DNA of 64,000 bases from Candidatus Kryptoniota bacterium (GTDB lineage: Bacteria > Bacteroidota > Ignavibacteria > Kryptoniales > JAKASW01). The DNA is taken from the NCBI GenBank assembly GCA_036567965.1, contig DATCTN010000012.1, positions 1 to 64,000 of the forward strand, given 5' to 3'. This document shows positions 8,801 to 20,516 of the stretch, in pieces (the stretch's first letter is position 1; each line of letters opens with the position of its first letter). The position numbers and the translations under genes are program-made. The notes under the pieces were generated by a model. That model saw nothing but the letters and a program-made list of their open reading frames with translations. It ran no database searches and was not told the DNA's origin.

Positions 8801-9181
8801 ATGTCGAAGCCGAAAGTCTTGGTTGTCGATGACGAAGAGGCTCTGAGATTTCTCCTCGCCAGCGAGCTCGAGGCAGAAGCATTCGAGGTCCAAAGCGCGG
8901 GTGACGGTGATGAAGCGATCGAATTTGTGCGCAAGAAAAACGAACAAGGAGACCGCTACGACGTTGTTCTCCTAGACATCAAGATGCCCAAGGTCGACGG
9001 ATTTGAGGTTCTGAAGTACGTTAAAGTCAACGTCCCGGAGACGAAGGTCATAATGTTGACGGCTTATGCTGACGTAAAGAATGCAATCGAATCGCTCCGT
9101 CTGGGGGCGTCAGATTTTGTGAGCAAGCCGTATGACCTGGATGATATACTTACGTCGATAAATCGCGCTCTCGGAAAATAA
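8801..9181 (+). CDS. Single-domain response regulator (CheY-like receiver)
   Basis: 126-residue stand-alone receiver domain with acidic pair D10-D11, phospho-acceptor D59 (VVLLDIKMPKVDG), conserved T near 87 (MLTAY) and K near 109 (VSKPYD). There is no output domain. An upstream in-frame extension overlaps the secretin gene, so ATG 8801 (MSKPKVLVVDDE, with GAGAAG upstream) is chosen. As last gene of the pilus operon it may switch pilus extension or retraction, as CheY-like proteins do in twitching motility. This is inference. Its cognate kinase is not adjacent. Confidence 0.85.
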   Translation: MSKPKVLVVDDEEALRFLLASELEAEAFEVQSAGDGDEAIEFVRKKNEQGDRYDVVLLDIKMPKVDGFEVLKYVKVNVPETKVIMLTAYADVKNAIESLRLGASDFVSKPYDLDDILTSINRALGK

Positions 9182-9189
9182 TTTGTAAA

Positions 9190-9221
9190 AACCTGCCCTC
9201 GGTAATTTGGGAAGGCAGGTT
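9190..9221. terminator. Hairpin ending the pilus operon
   Basis: AACCTGCC (9190-9197) pairs perfectly with GGCAGGTT (9214-9221), 8 nt after the receiver gene stop. There is no strong T tract on the + strand, but an A run precedes the stem. It is a plausible but weak terminator. Confidence 0.45.
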
Positions 9222-9273
9222 AGTAAATTCGAAAAAAAGATTTGAACATGAGAATTTTTATTCGGAGGTTGAT

Positions 9274-11961
9274 ATGAAAGTTCGATTCGGTACGGCGCTT
9301 CTGATAGGCATTTTGGCGATTGCTTTTGACTGGAGCTGCAAAAACAACAACATTGTCGGGACTTCAGTGCCAACCTCTGCCACTATTTCGGGGACTGTCA
9401 CCAGTTCGCTCTCGTCGTCTCCCGTCACAGGAGCATCGGTGATTTTAATCTATGGCAGCGTAAGAGATACAACATATACTGGAAGTGACGGCAAGTTTCA
9501 ACTCCCTCCGCTGGAAATTTCCTCCGACACCGCCGGCGTAAATGTGACTTTGATTGTGTCAGCTACTGGATTCAAATCAAGGACATACAGCAATATAAAC
9601 GTGAAAGGCGATCTAAGTCTTCCAATCACGCTTGATATTGATCCTGCCTTCTATGCAATTATTCTGGGTGTGGTCAGAGACAGCAGCACTGCATATCCTT
9701 TGAGGGACGCTTCAGTCTCAATCTCATTGCCTGGTGCAGTCGATACTGCCACCACACTCCAGAATGGGGCTTTCGCAATTTATATCAACCTCGAGGGTCT
9801 TAAGTCTCTGCCTACAACCCTGACTATTACAAAAGCTGGCTTTAAGACATACAGGAGCAATCTAACCCTTGTAAGCGGGACTGACAGTATCGGGACTATT
9901 TTCCTTCCAATTGACAAAGGGTCGACAATTGCGCACATCACTGGTACTGTCACAGATAGTCGAACAGGGCAGCCGATCCCAAGTGTGAACGTTGTTCTCT
10001 CATCTTCAATAGCTGGAGACAGCACAAAGACTTTAGGGGATGGTACTTACAGATTTGATCCGAACCTTCAAGGGCAGCCCTCCGCTCCGGTGACATTAAC
10101 GTTCAGGCAAACCGGGTATAATGATGCGTCCGCGAATTTTACTATAAATTCCGGAGAATCACTTACGGAAAATGTTGTCATGACATCAAACTATAACTAC
10201 GCGATCATTACCGGCAGAGTTCGCGATAGCCTCAGCGGATATGTACTGGCGGGAGCAAAAGTGATCGTTGCCCTTAGCGGGAACCCTGGTTCAAATACAA
10301 AGTTCATGGCTTCCCTCAAGTCACACAGTCATTCAGTTTCGTCGATTGTTCTCGATTCGACCACGACGTTTGTGGATGGATCATTCAGTCTGGCAGTCAA
10401 TCTCTTTGACTTGGATTCAATCACAGCAACTATGACTGTATCAGAACCCGGATACAAAGTGTATCAGTTTGTTCAGACGTTTGTAAAGGGAGCAAACTAT
10501 CTGGGGAACATCTTGGTTTCATTAGACAATAGTCTGACGACTGCGCATATCACAGGTTATGTCACAGATATTCAAAGCAAGTTGCCTATTTCAGGTGTGT
10601 CCGTGTATGTTACGACTCCCATAAAAGTGGATAGCACAAAAACATCCTTTGGTGGGAGCTATTCTTTCGACATGAATCTGCAGGGATTGTCTTCTATCTC
10701 CGGGACTTTGCTGTTTAGTCTGAACAGCTATAATGATACGTTGATCAACTTTTCAGTAAATGCTGGCCAGACGATAAGTAATAACATCTCACTTTCCGCA
10801 AAGCCTGTCATTGTCGGAGGAGACAGCAACACTGCCAGGGGAATCGCCAGGTCAATATCGCTTCTGAACATATCAACACAGGAGATATCGATCCATGGCG
10901 TGGGGAAGAATGAGACTAGTATTCTCACATTCCAGGTGCTCGACAGTCTCGGGTTCCCGATAGACATTAACCATAAGGTCACCGTGACTTTTGTTCCCAG
11001 CGGTATTCCAGTCACACAAGGTGGTGCTTATGTTACTCCCACTTCCGCGGTTAGTGATGGCTCCGGAGATGTCTCCACCACAATAAACAGCGGAACGGCT
11101 GCAGGCACAATCCAATTGACTGCGCAAATAGCGCTTTCGAGCGGCTCGTTCGTAAAAGTTTTTCCTAATGTTGTCACAGTGGATGGCGGCTTCCCTGATC
11201 AAGCTCACTTCGAGCTGAATTCCAATCCTCCTCACTCACAGAACTTTGCTGGATATGATTGGTCTGAGGTCGCGCAAGGATTCACTGTGCAAGTTGGCGA
11301 CAAGTACGGTAACCCAGTTGCACCCAAGACGGCTGTCTACTTCACCACAAGCGACGGACTCGGACATCCGATCGGCGGTATTATAACTGCTGCAGGGCAG
11401 ACGGACGTTGACGGTCACGCAAACGCGACTCTCTACAGCGGCAAACCGTTACCTCAGGTTCCGGGATTAGATAGCACGTTGTTCGGAGATGGGACTGGCT
11501 ACGCGTACGTAAAGTCGTTTACTCAAGGCGAGAATTCAAGCATAGTGTCTGACAGCGGACTCATTTGTTTCTCGGCGAGCACGGGTCCGATTCTGTTTAA
11601 TGATTCACTATCGATAGCGCCTGTTATACTGCACAGCGGCGGCTCGGTCAACATCCCTGTACATATCTCAGATCGATTCGGCAACCCACTCGAATCGGGG
11701 AATGTAGTATCTGCTAGTGTAGATGTCACGCCTCCGCCATCCAATTCAGGAGTAACCTGGAAAGTGAGCGCGGATGGTCTGCCAGCTACACTTGGCGACT
11801 ACTTGACAAGGGGATATGGATCTACCGAATTCGTGGTCGTTGTATCTGGAACTGAGAATGTTGCGATAAATCTGGCCTTCACAGTGACAGTCACCGTGAC
11901 CGGCAGAAACAGTGCCAACGCGCAGGTGACCAATACTTTCAGCGGAGTGCTGGAACCTTAG
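9274..11961 (+). CDS. Exported protein with five carboxypeptidase-regulatory-like repeats and Ig-like C-terminal part
   Basis: 895-residue secreted or lipid-anchored surface protein. It has a hydrophobic N-terminus ending in Cys22 (AFDWSC), a lipoprotein-like but non-canonical box. Five related beta-sandwich repeats start near residues 38, 128, 221, 309 and 423. Each opens with an ISGTV/ILGVV/ITGTV/ITGRV/ITGYV-like strand and carries a (G)DG-type turn, as in CarboxypepD_reg-like/Cna-B-type folds. The rest (~520-895) contains bacterial Ig-like (Big_1-type) stretches (VQVGDKYGNPVAPKT; VHISDRFGNPLESGN). Start ATG 9274 has GGAGG at 9263-9267. It follows the pilus operon and ends at a strong terminator, so it is probably its own unit. 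Adhesion or cell-surface role is inferred; no catalytic motif is seen. Confidence 0.75.
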   Translation: MKVRFGTALLIGILAIAFDWSCKNNNIVGTSVPTSATISGTVTSSLSSSPVTGASVILIYGSVRDTTYTGSDGKFQLPPLEISSDTAGVNVTLIVSATGFKSRTYSNINVKGDLSLPITLDIDPAFYAIILGVVRDSSTAYPLRDASVSISLPGAVDTATTLQNGAFAIYINLEGLKSLPTTLTITKAGFKTYRSNLTLVSGTDSIGTIFLPIDKGSTIAHITGTVTDSRTGQPIPSVNVVLSSSIAGDSTKTLGDGTYRFDPNLQGQPSAPVTLTFRQTGYNDASANFTINSGESLTENVVMTSNYNYAIITGRVRDSLSGYVLAGAKVIVALSGNPGSNTKFMASLKSHSHSVSSIVLDSTTTFVDGSFSLAVNLFDLDSITATMTVSEPGYKVYQFVQTFVKGANYLGNILVSLDNSLTTAHITGYVTDIQSKLPISGVSVYVTTPIKVDSTKTSFGGSYSFDMNLQGLSSISGTLLFSLNSYNDTLINFSVNAGQTISNNISLSAKPVIVGGDSNTARGIARSISLLNISTQEISIHGVGKNETSILTFQVLDSLGFPIDINHKVTVTFVPSGIPVTQGGAYVTPTSAVSDGSGDVSTTINSGTAAGTIQLTAQIALSSGSFVKVFPNVVTVDGGFPDQAHFELNSNPPHSQNFAGYDWSEVAQGFTVQVGDKYGNPVAPKTAVYFTTSDGLGHPIGGIITAAGQTDVDGHANATLYSGKPLPQVPGLDSTLFGDGTGYAYVKSFTQGENSSIVSDSGLICFSASTGPILFNDSLSIAPVILHSGGSVNIPVHISDRFGNPLESGNVVSASVDVTPPPSNSGVTWKVSADGLPATLGDYLTRGYGSTEFVVVVSGTENVAINLAFTVTVTVTGRNSANAQVTNTFSGVLEP

Positions 11962-11975
11962 TCATTTAGAAATTG

Positions 11976-12020
11976 ACCGCCATTCATTTGAGAAATCAAT
12001 GTGAGTGGCGGTTTTTTTTT
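11976..12020 (+). terminator. Rho-independent terminator
   Basis: 11-bp stem, 11976-11986 with 12002-12012 (ACCGCCATTCA against TGAGTGGCGGT, one T-G pair), followed directly by nine T. It ends the 895-aa surface-protein gene. Confidence 0.9.
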
Positions 12021-12045
12021 GTGCCCAGGTCCCCAGGCATAAATA

Positions 12046-12079
12046 AAGGGGGTGCGATCCGATTGGGTCACACCCCCTT
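12046..12079 (-). terminator. Hairpin downstream of the minus-strand T9SS gene
   Basis: AAGGGGGTG (12046-12054) pairs perfectly with CACCCCCTT (12071-12079). It lies 26 nt beyond the stop of the minus-strand gene. The U tract in that direction is weak (ATTTATG), so efficiency is uncertain. Confidence 0.55.
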
Positions 12080-12104
12080 GTTGAGCGTTGGCTTGGAGGG
12101 AAAC

Positions 12105-12842
12105 TTATTTCAAGAAAACCATTTTCTGAGTTACGCTGTTGATGCCGGCGTACAGCTTGTAAAAATACACACCTGAGTCGACGGGTTTTCCATTGTCATC
12201 TCTTCCGTCCCATTCTACACTATGTACTCCCCCACCGACCGTTGCATCGAGAAGAGTCTGAATCAACGCGCCCGCGACATCGTATACGACCAACCTCACA
12301 CTTGTTCGCTCGGGAAGTTTGAACTCTATTCTTGTGGACCCGCTAAACGGATTCGGCTCATTCTGTTCGAGCACCAGCGCATTCTCTTCGCTCAAGCCAT
12401 TTGAGGTCGAATGGGCTATCTCGACGATCCCGAAATTACCGAAGGATGCGTAAGAGGATGCTACTTCAAAATTCTGATTGGCTTCAGAGGGTATCCGGAC
12501 AATTGTATCGTCCCCGGCTTGGATTCCCTTGCCACCCATATCGAGGAGGACGAATGTGAGCGTGTTGTCTTGGAAGTTTATGTAGTTATTTAAATTTCTG
12601 ACTCGATCGGAGAGGTCCGGAGTGCGGTACGCAAACTTGTCTGCAAATCTCACCTCAAATCGAATCGCAAAAATCGGAGCGGAGTTAATCAATTTTATGT
12701 CGATACCGTCAGACGACACTAAGAAACGTAGAGACGCCTCTGCGTTTGAAACTGAAAAAGTCTCCGACATGGATTTCATAATTCTCGGACTTATCATATG
12801 GTCGGGTCTTTGAAATGTCAGTGGTTCAATCGTTGTTGCCAT
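12105..12842 (-). CDS. Protein with T9SS C-terminal sorting domain, no visible signal peptide
   Basis: 245 residues. The last ~85 residues form a type A T9SS sorting/FlgD-like Ig domain (NEPNPFSGSTRIEFKLPE; VYDVAGALIQTL; DGRDDNGKPVDSGVYFYKL). The middle (about 40-120) is a beta-rich, cohesin-like stretch (FAIRFEVRF ... LTFVLLDMGG). T9SS cargo normally begins with a Sec signal peptide, but this product starts MATTIEPLTFQRPDH with no hydrophobic segment. An AAGGAGAGG lies about 11 nt upstream of the ATG, a rather long spacing. It may be a 5'-truncated remnant, or the true start may differ. The gene is isolated, between the surface-protein gene and the rRNA operon. Confidence 0.7.
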   Translation of the reverse strand: MATTIEPLTFQRPDHMISPRIMKSMSETFSVSNAEASLRFLVSSDGIDIKLINSAPIFAIRFEVRFADKFAYRTPDLSDRVRNLNNYINFQDNTLTFVLLDMGGKGIQAGDDTIVRIPSEANQNFEVASSYASFGNFGIVEIAHSTSNGLSEENALVLEQNEPNPFSGSTRIEFKLPERTSVRLVVYDVAGALIQTLLDATVGGGVHSVEWDGRDDNGKPVDSGVYFYKLYAGINSVTQKMVFLK

Positions 12843-13047
12843 ACGCTTTATGACCTCTCCTTAAATTCCATAGTGAAAATTAAACAATCGCTATGCCGGA
12901 AAACCTCTTTAACTACCGAGGTCGAATCAATCATAAGCATCAAAAAATGACGGTCTGAGGTTCGGTCAAGAGGATGCTGCTGTCTGATGTGGTGAAGTGG
13001 CGGCAAATATTACAAACCCGATGCAAAAATTACCGGAGGGAGGGAAA

Positions 13048-13158
13048 ATGAATGCAAGCGATAATGTGAACAGGCGCGAAAAACTCTTGACTTTTGAGGG
13101 TGGACAGTATATATTTCAATGCTTTGAACGACCCTTGGTCGTAAGAATTCCTGAATAA
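13048..13158 (+). CDS. Candidate 36-aa small protein upstream of the rRNA operon
   Basis: ATG at 13048 is preceded by GGAGGGAGGG with ideal spacing, one of the strongest ribosome sites in the window. The frame runs 36 codons to TAA at 13156-13158. The peptide begins MNASDNVNRR, ends VVRIPE, has one Cys and no membrane segment. A perfect terminator hairpin follows 14 nt after the stop. Together these look like a small independent gene. Against it: a good promoter match lies inside the frame (13087-13115), so the stretch may instead be rRNA-operon regulatory DNA. No homologue is recognised. Confidence 0.45.
   Translation: MNASDNVNRREKLLTFEGGQYIFQCFERPLVVRIPE
13087..13115 (+). promoter_or_regulatory. 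Sigma70-type promoter match, possibly for the rRNA operon
   Basis: TTGACT (13087-13092), 17-nt spacer, TATATT (13110-13115). Predicted start near 13122. A terminator at 13173-13204 lies between it and the 16S gene, so it would give either an ~83-nt RNA or an rRNA transcript that must read through. It overlaps the 36-codon small ORF. Confidence 0.5.
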
Positions 13159-13172
13159 GTTTGAGTTTGGAA

Positions 13173-13204
13173 CGCCCCCTTCGTATTGCGGGGGCGATTT
13201 TTTT
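13173..13204 (+). terminator. Intrinsic terminator in the rRNA operon leader
   Basis: CGCCCCC (13173-13179) pairs with GGGGGCG (13190-13196) and is followed by ATTTTTTT. It fits the end of the 36-codon ORF, or an attenuator-like element upstream of boxA. Confidence 0.8.
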
Positions 13205-13230
13205 CGGTTCCTGAACCATGTTCGGGAGAA

Positions 13231-13252
13231 GTTCTTTGACAAGTCTGTGCAC
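13231..13252 (+). promoter_or_regulatory. boxA-like antitermination sequence and 5' strand of the pre-16S processing stem
   Basis: GTTCTTTGACAA (13231-13242) resembles rRNA boxA and recurs exactly before the 23S gene. Bases 13236-13252 (TTGACAAGTCTGTGCAC) are complementary, with one bulge, to 14959-14974 just after the 16S gene. This would form the long stem cut by RNase III. Confidence 0.65.
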
Positions 13253-13354
13253 AGCGAGAAGTCAATTCGATTTCAAGGTTCAGCCTTGACACAAAGAGAT
13301 GTCAGGCGAACTCTCAGCGAAAAGCTGATGAGCCTTTGGCTCAAAAGTTTTTTT

Positions 13355-14898
<1,544 letters not shown>

Positions 14899-14958
14899 AG
14901 CCTAAATCGATTGATATGCTCGTAGCGTCGCCGAAATCCTTCGTGGATGAAGGCGACC

Positions 14959-14974
14959 GTGCACAACTTGTCAA
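14959..14974 (+). other. 3' strand of the pre-16S processing stem
   Basis: GTGCACAACTTGTCAA is the reverse complement of 13236-13252 apart from one bulged base, and lies 65 nt after the 16S 3' end. Confidence 0.6.
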
Positions 14975-15010
14975 GATTTTTTTTGTTCTTTCTTTCAGTT
15001 GTAAAACACT

Positions 15011-15084
<74 letters not shown>

Positions 15085-15147
15085 CTGTAGGCGTGGCCGT
15101 ACATCGAGTGCGTCAGACGTGAAAGGTGTACCACGATCACCAGCTAC

Positions 15148-15220
15148 GGGGCTGTAGCTCAGCTGGGAGAGCACCTGGTTTGCAACCAGGGGGTCGAGGG
15201 TTCGAATCCCTTCAGCTCCA
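15148..15220 (+). tRNA. tRNA-Ala (TGC)
   Basis: 73-nt cloverleaf. Acceptor stem GGGGCTG/CAGCTCC with one G-T pair, D-arm AGCTCAGCTGGGAGAGC, anticodon TGC in the loop TTTGCAA, T-arm GAGGGTTCGAATCCCTTC. Standard second spacer tRNA; CCA not encoded. Confidence 0.97.
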
Positions 15221-15224
15221 CGAA

Positions 15225-15293
15225 GTCAGCTGTAAGTTGTCAGCTGACAGCGGTCAGCACGCTGAAAGCCGAAGGCTGACGGCTGATCGCTGA
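15225..15293. repeat. GTCAGC/GCTGA-rich degenerate repeat in the rRNA spacer
   Basis: Within 69 nt the words GTCAGC, GCTGAC and GCTGA recur about seven times in both orientations. There is a perfect 10-nt palindrome GTCAGCTGAC at 15239-15248 and a hairpin around AGCCGAAGGCT. It lies between tRNA-Ala and the boxA-like motif. No function is known to me. Confidence 0.5.
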
Positions 15294-15297
15294 ATAT

Positions 15298-15320
15298 GTT
15301 CTTTGACAATTTGGGAAGAG
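15298..15320 (+). promoter_or_regulatory. Second boxA-like sequence and 5' strand of the pre-23S processing stem
   Basis: GTTCTTTGACAA (15298-15309) is identical to the copy before the 16S gene. Bases 15304-15320 (TGACAATTTGGGAAGAG) pair with 18580-18595 after the 23S gene, with one bulge. Confidence 0.65.
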
Positions 15321-15488
15321 CAAGCGCATTGACATTTAGTAGCGAAACGGCTTCGGTCGTCTTAGCCAACGGGTCATGAGAGCTTGCTGAGTCTGGAACA
15401 TTTCTGTTAGGGTCATCATTGAAAGATGATCCGTCCCTAAATAAGTAATAGAAAGTCTGGTTACTCTAGTCTCAAAAAAGGATTTTTC

Positions 15489-18529
<3,041 letters not shown>

Positions 18530-18579
18530 AATCTTTTTCTGAGACGCCAGATGATTGACGAAATGTTTTTGATTCAGCA

Positions 18580-18595
18580 CTCTTCCCAGTTGTCA
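18580..18595 (+). other. 3' strand of the pre-23S processing stem
   Basis: CTCTTCCCAGTTGTCA is complementary to 15304-15320 with one bulge; it lies between the 23S and 5S genes. Confidence 0.6.
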
Positions 18596-18604
18596 CAATT
18601 TTTT

Positions 18605-18719
18605 CCGGCGACTATATCGAGGGGGAAACACCCGTTCCCATTCCGAACACGGCAGTTAAGCCCCTCAGAGCCGATGGTACTTGATGGGTAACTGTCTGGG
18701 AGAGTAGGTCGTTGCCGGG
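18605..18719 (+). rRNA. rrf: 5S ribosomal RNA
   Basis: About 115 nt with terminal stem CCGGCGA.../...TGCCGG and the conserved loop block CCCATTCCGAACACGG. Last RNA of the operon, followed by a two-hairpin terminator. Confidence 0.93.
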
Positions 18720-18728
18720 AGTATTTTT

Positions 18729-18780
18729 CCGAAGGTATGCCTTCGGCATAAAGCCCCGCCTTTCTGGCGGGGCTTTCTAT
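18729..18780 (+). terminator. rRNA operon terminator, two hairpins
   Basis: A first stem, CCGAAGG/CCTTCGG (18729-18746), is followed by AAAGCCCCGCC (18750-18760) paired with GGCGGGGCTTT (18766-18776) around a 5-nt loop, then CTATTTT. Confidence 0.9.
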
Positions 18781-19032
18781 TTTGTACAGCGGCGAGATTC
18801 GGCAGCCCGATCATGCGGGCGTGTAACTCTCCGCGAGTCCGCTCCATGTTTACAACATACTGTCCTTCACACATACTCAAGATATCAAGCTGAAAACTTT
18901 GGTTGTCGGGGAGCCAGCGTGCTAAACGGGTGCGTCTTCGCCGTCACTTTAACCATGTTTCAGTCAATTGCCATCCGCACATGCGGGAAATTTGTTGACT
19001 CAATTTATATTAGGTAAAAATCCGGAGGGACA
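18781..19032. other. Intergenic stretch without recognised features
   Basis: About 250 bases between the rRNA terminator and the methyltransferase gene. Short frames here lack ribosome sites. A small inverted repeat CCGCA-CA-TGCGG lies near 18976. No convincing promoter was found for the downstream gene. Confidence 0.4.
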
Positions 19033-19770
19033 GTGAATAGAATAGAGGCGAAAGTATTTGAAATCATAAAATCAAATCTGCCGGACAAGAGCATCCGGAT
19101 TCTTGAACTGGCGCCTGGCGAAGGAAGCCTTACACAGGCGTTGATCGAACATGGTTACAAGAACGTCGAGGCGTTGGACATCAATCCCCAAAGGTTCGAT
19201 GCGACTGCAGTGAAATGCCGCAAAGGCAACCTGAATGATCCGTTGCCTTTTGAATCAAGCTCCTTCGATCTTGTGATTACGGTCGAGGGGATTGAACACC
19301 TTGAAAGCCAGTATCAGTTTGCTTCCGAGCTGAACAGGGTATTGAAAGAAAATGCTTTCGCGATCATCACTACGCCCAACATTATTAATTTTGCATCCAG
19401 GATCAGATTCATAATGACCGGTTTCTATGCTCTCGCGGTGAGGCCTAGCAGCGAGTTTGAGAAGAACTGGGTGATTGAACACATCTACCCTCTAACATTC
19501 TGGCAATTGCGCCACATTCTTCACACGAACGGCCTCTTTATCAAACAGATTGAGACGGATCATATCCGCAAGTCTTCGATCGTTGGATTGCTGGTCCTTC
19601 CTTTAGCTTATGCGCTTACCTGGAAATCGCTCGCGAGGGAAGGCGATGCGAGGCAACGAGAGAAGAACAAGGAAATACTGCGGCAAATTCATACTCCCGC
19701 GATTTATCTAGGCCGCACACAAATAGTCATGGCACAGAAGCAGAGGAGCTCCTATATAAAGTCGACCTGA
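19033..19770 (+). CDS. SAM-dependent methyltransferase, class I
   Basis: 245 residues. Motif I is ILELAPGEGSLTQAL (about 22-36), motif II acidic residue in VEALDINPQ, motif IV in FDLVITVEGIEHLE, then a post-motif region AIITTPNIINF. This is the Methyltransf_11/23 pattern seen in small-molecule and glycan methyltransferases. Start GTG 19033 has CCGGAGGG upstream. A hydrophobic stretch near 190-205 (VGLLVLPLAYALTW) may touch the membrane. It is alone between the rRNA operon and a promoter-driven zinc-ribbon gene. The substrate is unknown. Confidence 0.82.
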   Translation: MNRIEAKVFEIIKSNLPDKSIRILELAPGEGSLTQALIEHGYKNVEALDINPQRFDATAVKCRKGNLNDPLPFESSSFDLVITVEGIEHLESQYQFASELNRVLKENAFAIITTPNIINFASRIRFIMTGFYALAVRPSSEFEKNWVIEHIYPLTFWQLRHILHTNGLFIKQIETDHIRKSSIVGLLVLPLAYALTWKSLAREGDARQREKNKEILRQIHTPAIYLGRTQIVMAQKQRSSYIKST

Positions 19771-19840
19771 CTTGATGCGCAATTCAGCTTATCAGAATCT
19801 GAATTTGGAATCGTGTCGTGAACTCGACCAATAGGTGCAG

Positions 19841-19869
19841 TTGATACCTGCCGAGAAACCTGTTACAAT
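19841..19869 (+). promoter_or_regulatory. Sigma70-type promoter for the zinc-ribbon gene
   Basis: TTGATA (19841-19846), 17-nt spacer, TACAAT (19864-19869). Predicted start near 19876 leaves a ~46-nt leader before ATG 19922. Confidence 0.6.
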
Positions 19870-19921
19870 GAGATCAACTCTGATGATTCAACTGTGGTTT
19901 GATTAACATAAGAATAACCTT

Positions 19922-20452
19922 ATGACGGAATTCGCAAGCGGTGACATGAAAGATGACGCGTTCGTCTGTTCCGAGTGTGGCTCCCCGACCGCGCCGGATA
20001 ACGATTTTTGTCCGAACTGCGGGAGTCTCTTCAAGGAAAATGTCGATTGTGCAAATCATCCCGGTGCTTTAGCTGAAGGCGCATGCGTCATCTGTTCCAG
20101 CCCGTTTTGTACGGATTGCGGACTGTGGGTTAACAAGACGTTCTTATGCACCTAGCACTGCAAGTACGAGCTCATTGCGGGAAACGCAAGAGTACTCGGT
20201 GGTAACGACATCCTTCAAATGCAGTATGCGGAAACTTGCCTGAAGCAGGAGGGCTTACATCCCACTCTTTATTCCAGAAAAGCGAGTCCGATATCTCTCG
20301 GTGCCCCGGAGTACACATTGTTTCGCGCGTCAGGGGAATACGATGGCCATATTATTAACGAACTTAAACTGATGGTCCCTTATCAAGAGGTGGAAGAGGC
20401 GGAACGCGTGCTGGTAGAAACCGGGATCCTCCCCCCGTTGTCCGCCGAATGA
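19922..20452 (+). pseudogene. Zinc-ribbon/B-box-like plus DUF2007-like protein interrupted by an in-frame TAG
   Basis: One reading frame of 177 codons contains a single in-frame TAG at codon 78 (20153-20155). Codons 1-77 encode a double zinc ribbon (CSEC ... CPNC), then a B-box-like cysteine/histidine array (CANHPG ... CVICSSPFCTDC ... FLC). After the TAG the frame continues directly with HCKYE and ends in a ~65-residue domain resembling DUF2007 signal-transducing domains (MQYAETCLKQEGLHPTLYS ... VPYQEVEEAERVLVETG). The array seems to span the stop, so the parts belong together. A good promoter lies upstream. Either the gene is recently inactivated, the TAG is a sequence error, or it is read through. 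TAG is a normal stop elsewhere in this window (for example pilB). The function is unknown. Confidence 0.65.
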
Positions 20453-20516
20453 ACGAGAAAAGCAAGCTCGATTTTGAATTGACCCAGTCACCCTTCAGTT
20501 GACCGGAGGGATCGTT

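Noticed and set aside
18994-19013. TTGACT near TATATT before the methyltransferase gene
   Set aside because: The two hexamers are too close together to form a promoter.
20153-20155. Pyrrolysine or reassigned TAG as explanation
   Set aside because: TAG is used as an ordinary stop elsewhere here (for example pilB) and no special insertion context or tRNA is visible; mutation, error or simple readthrough is more likely.
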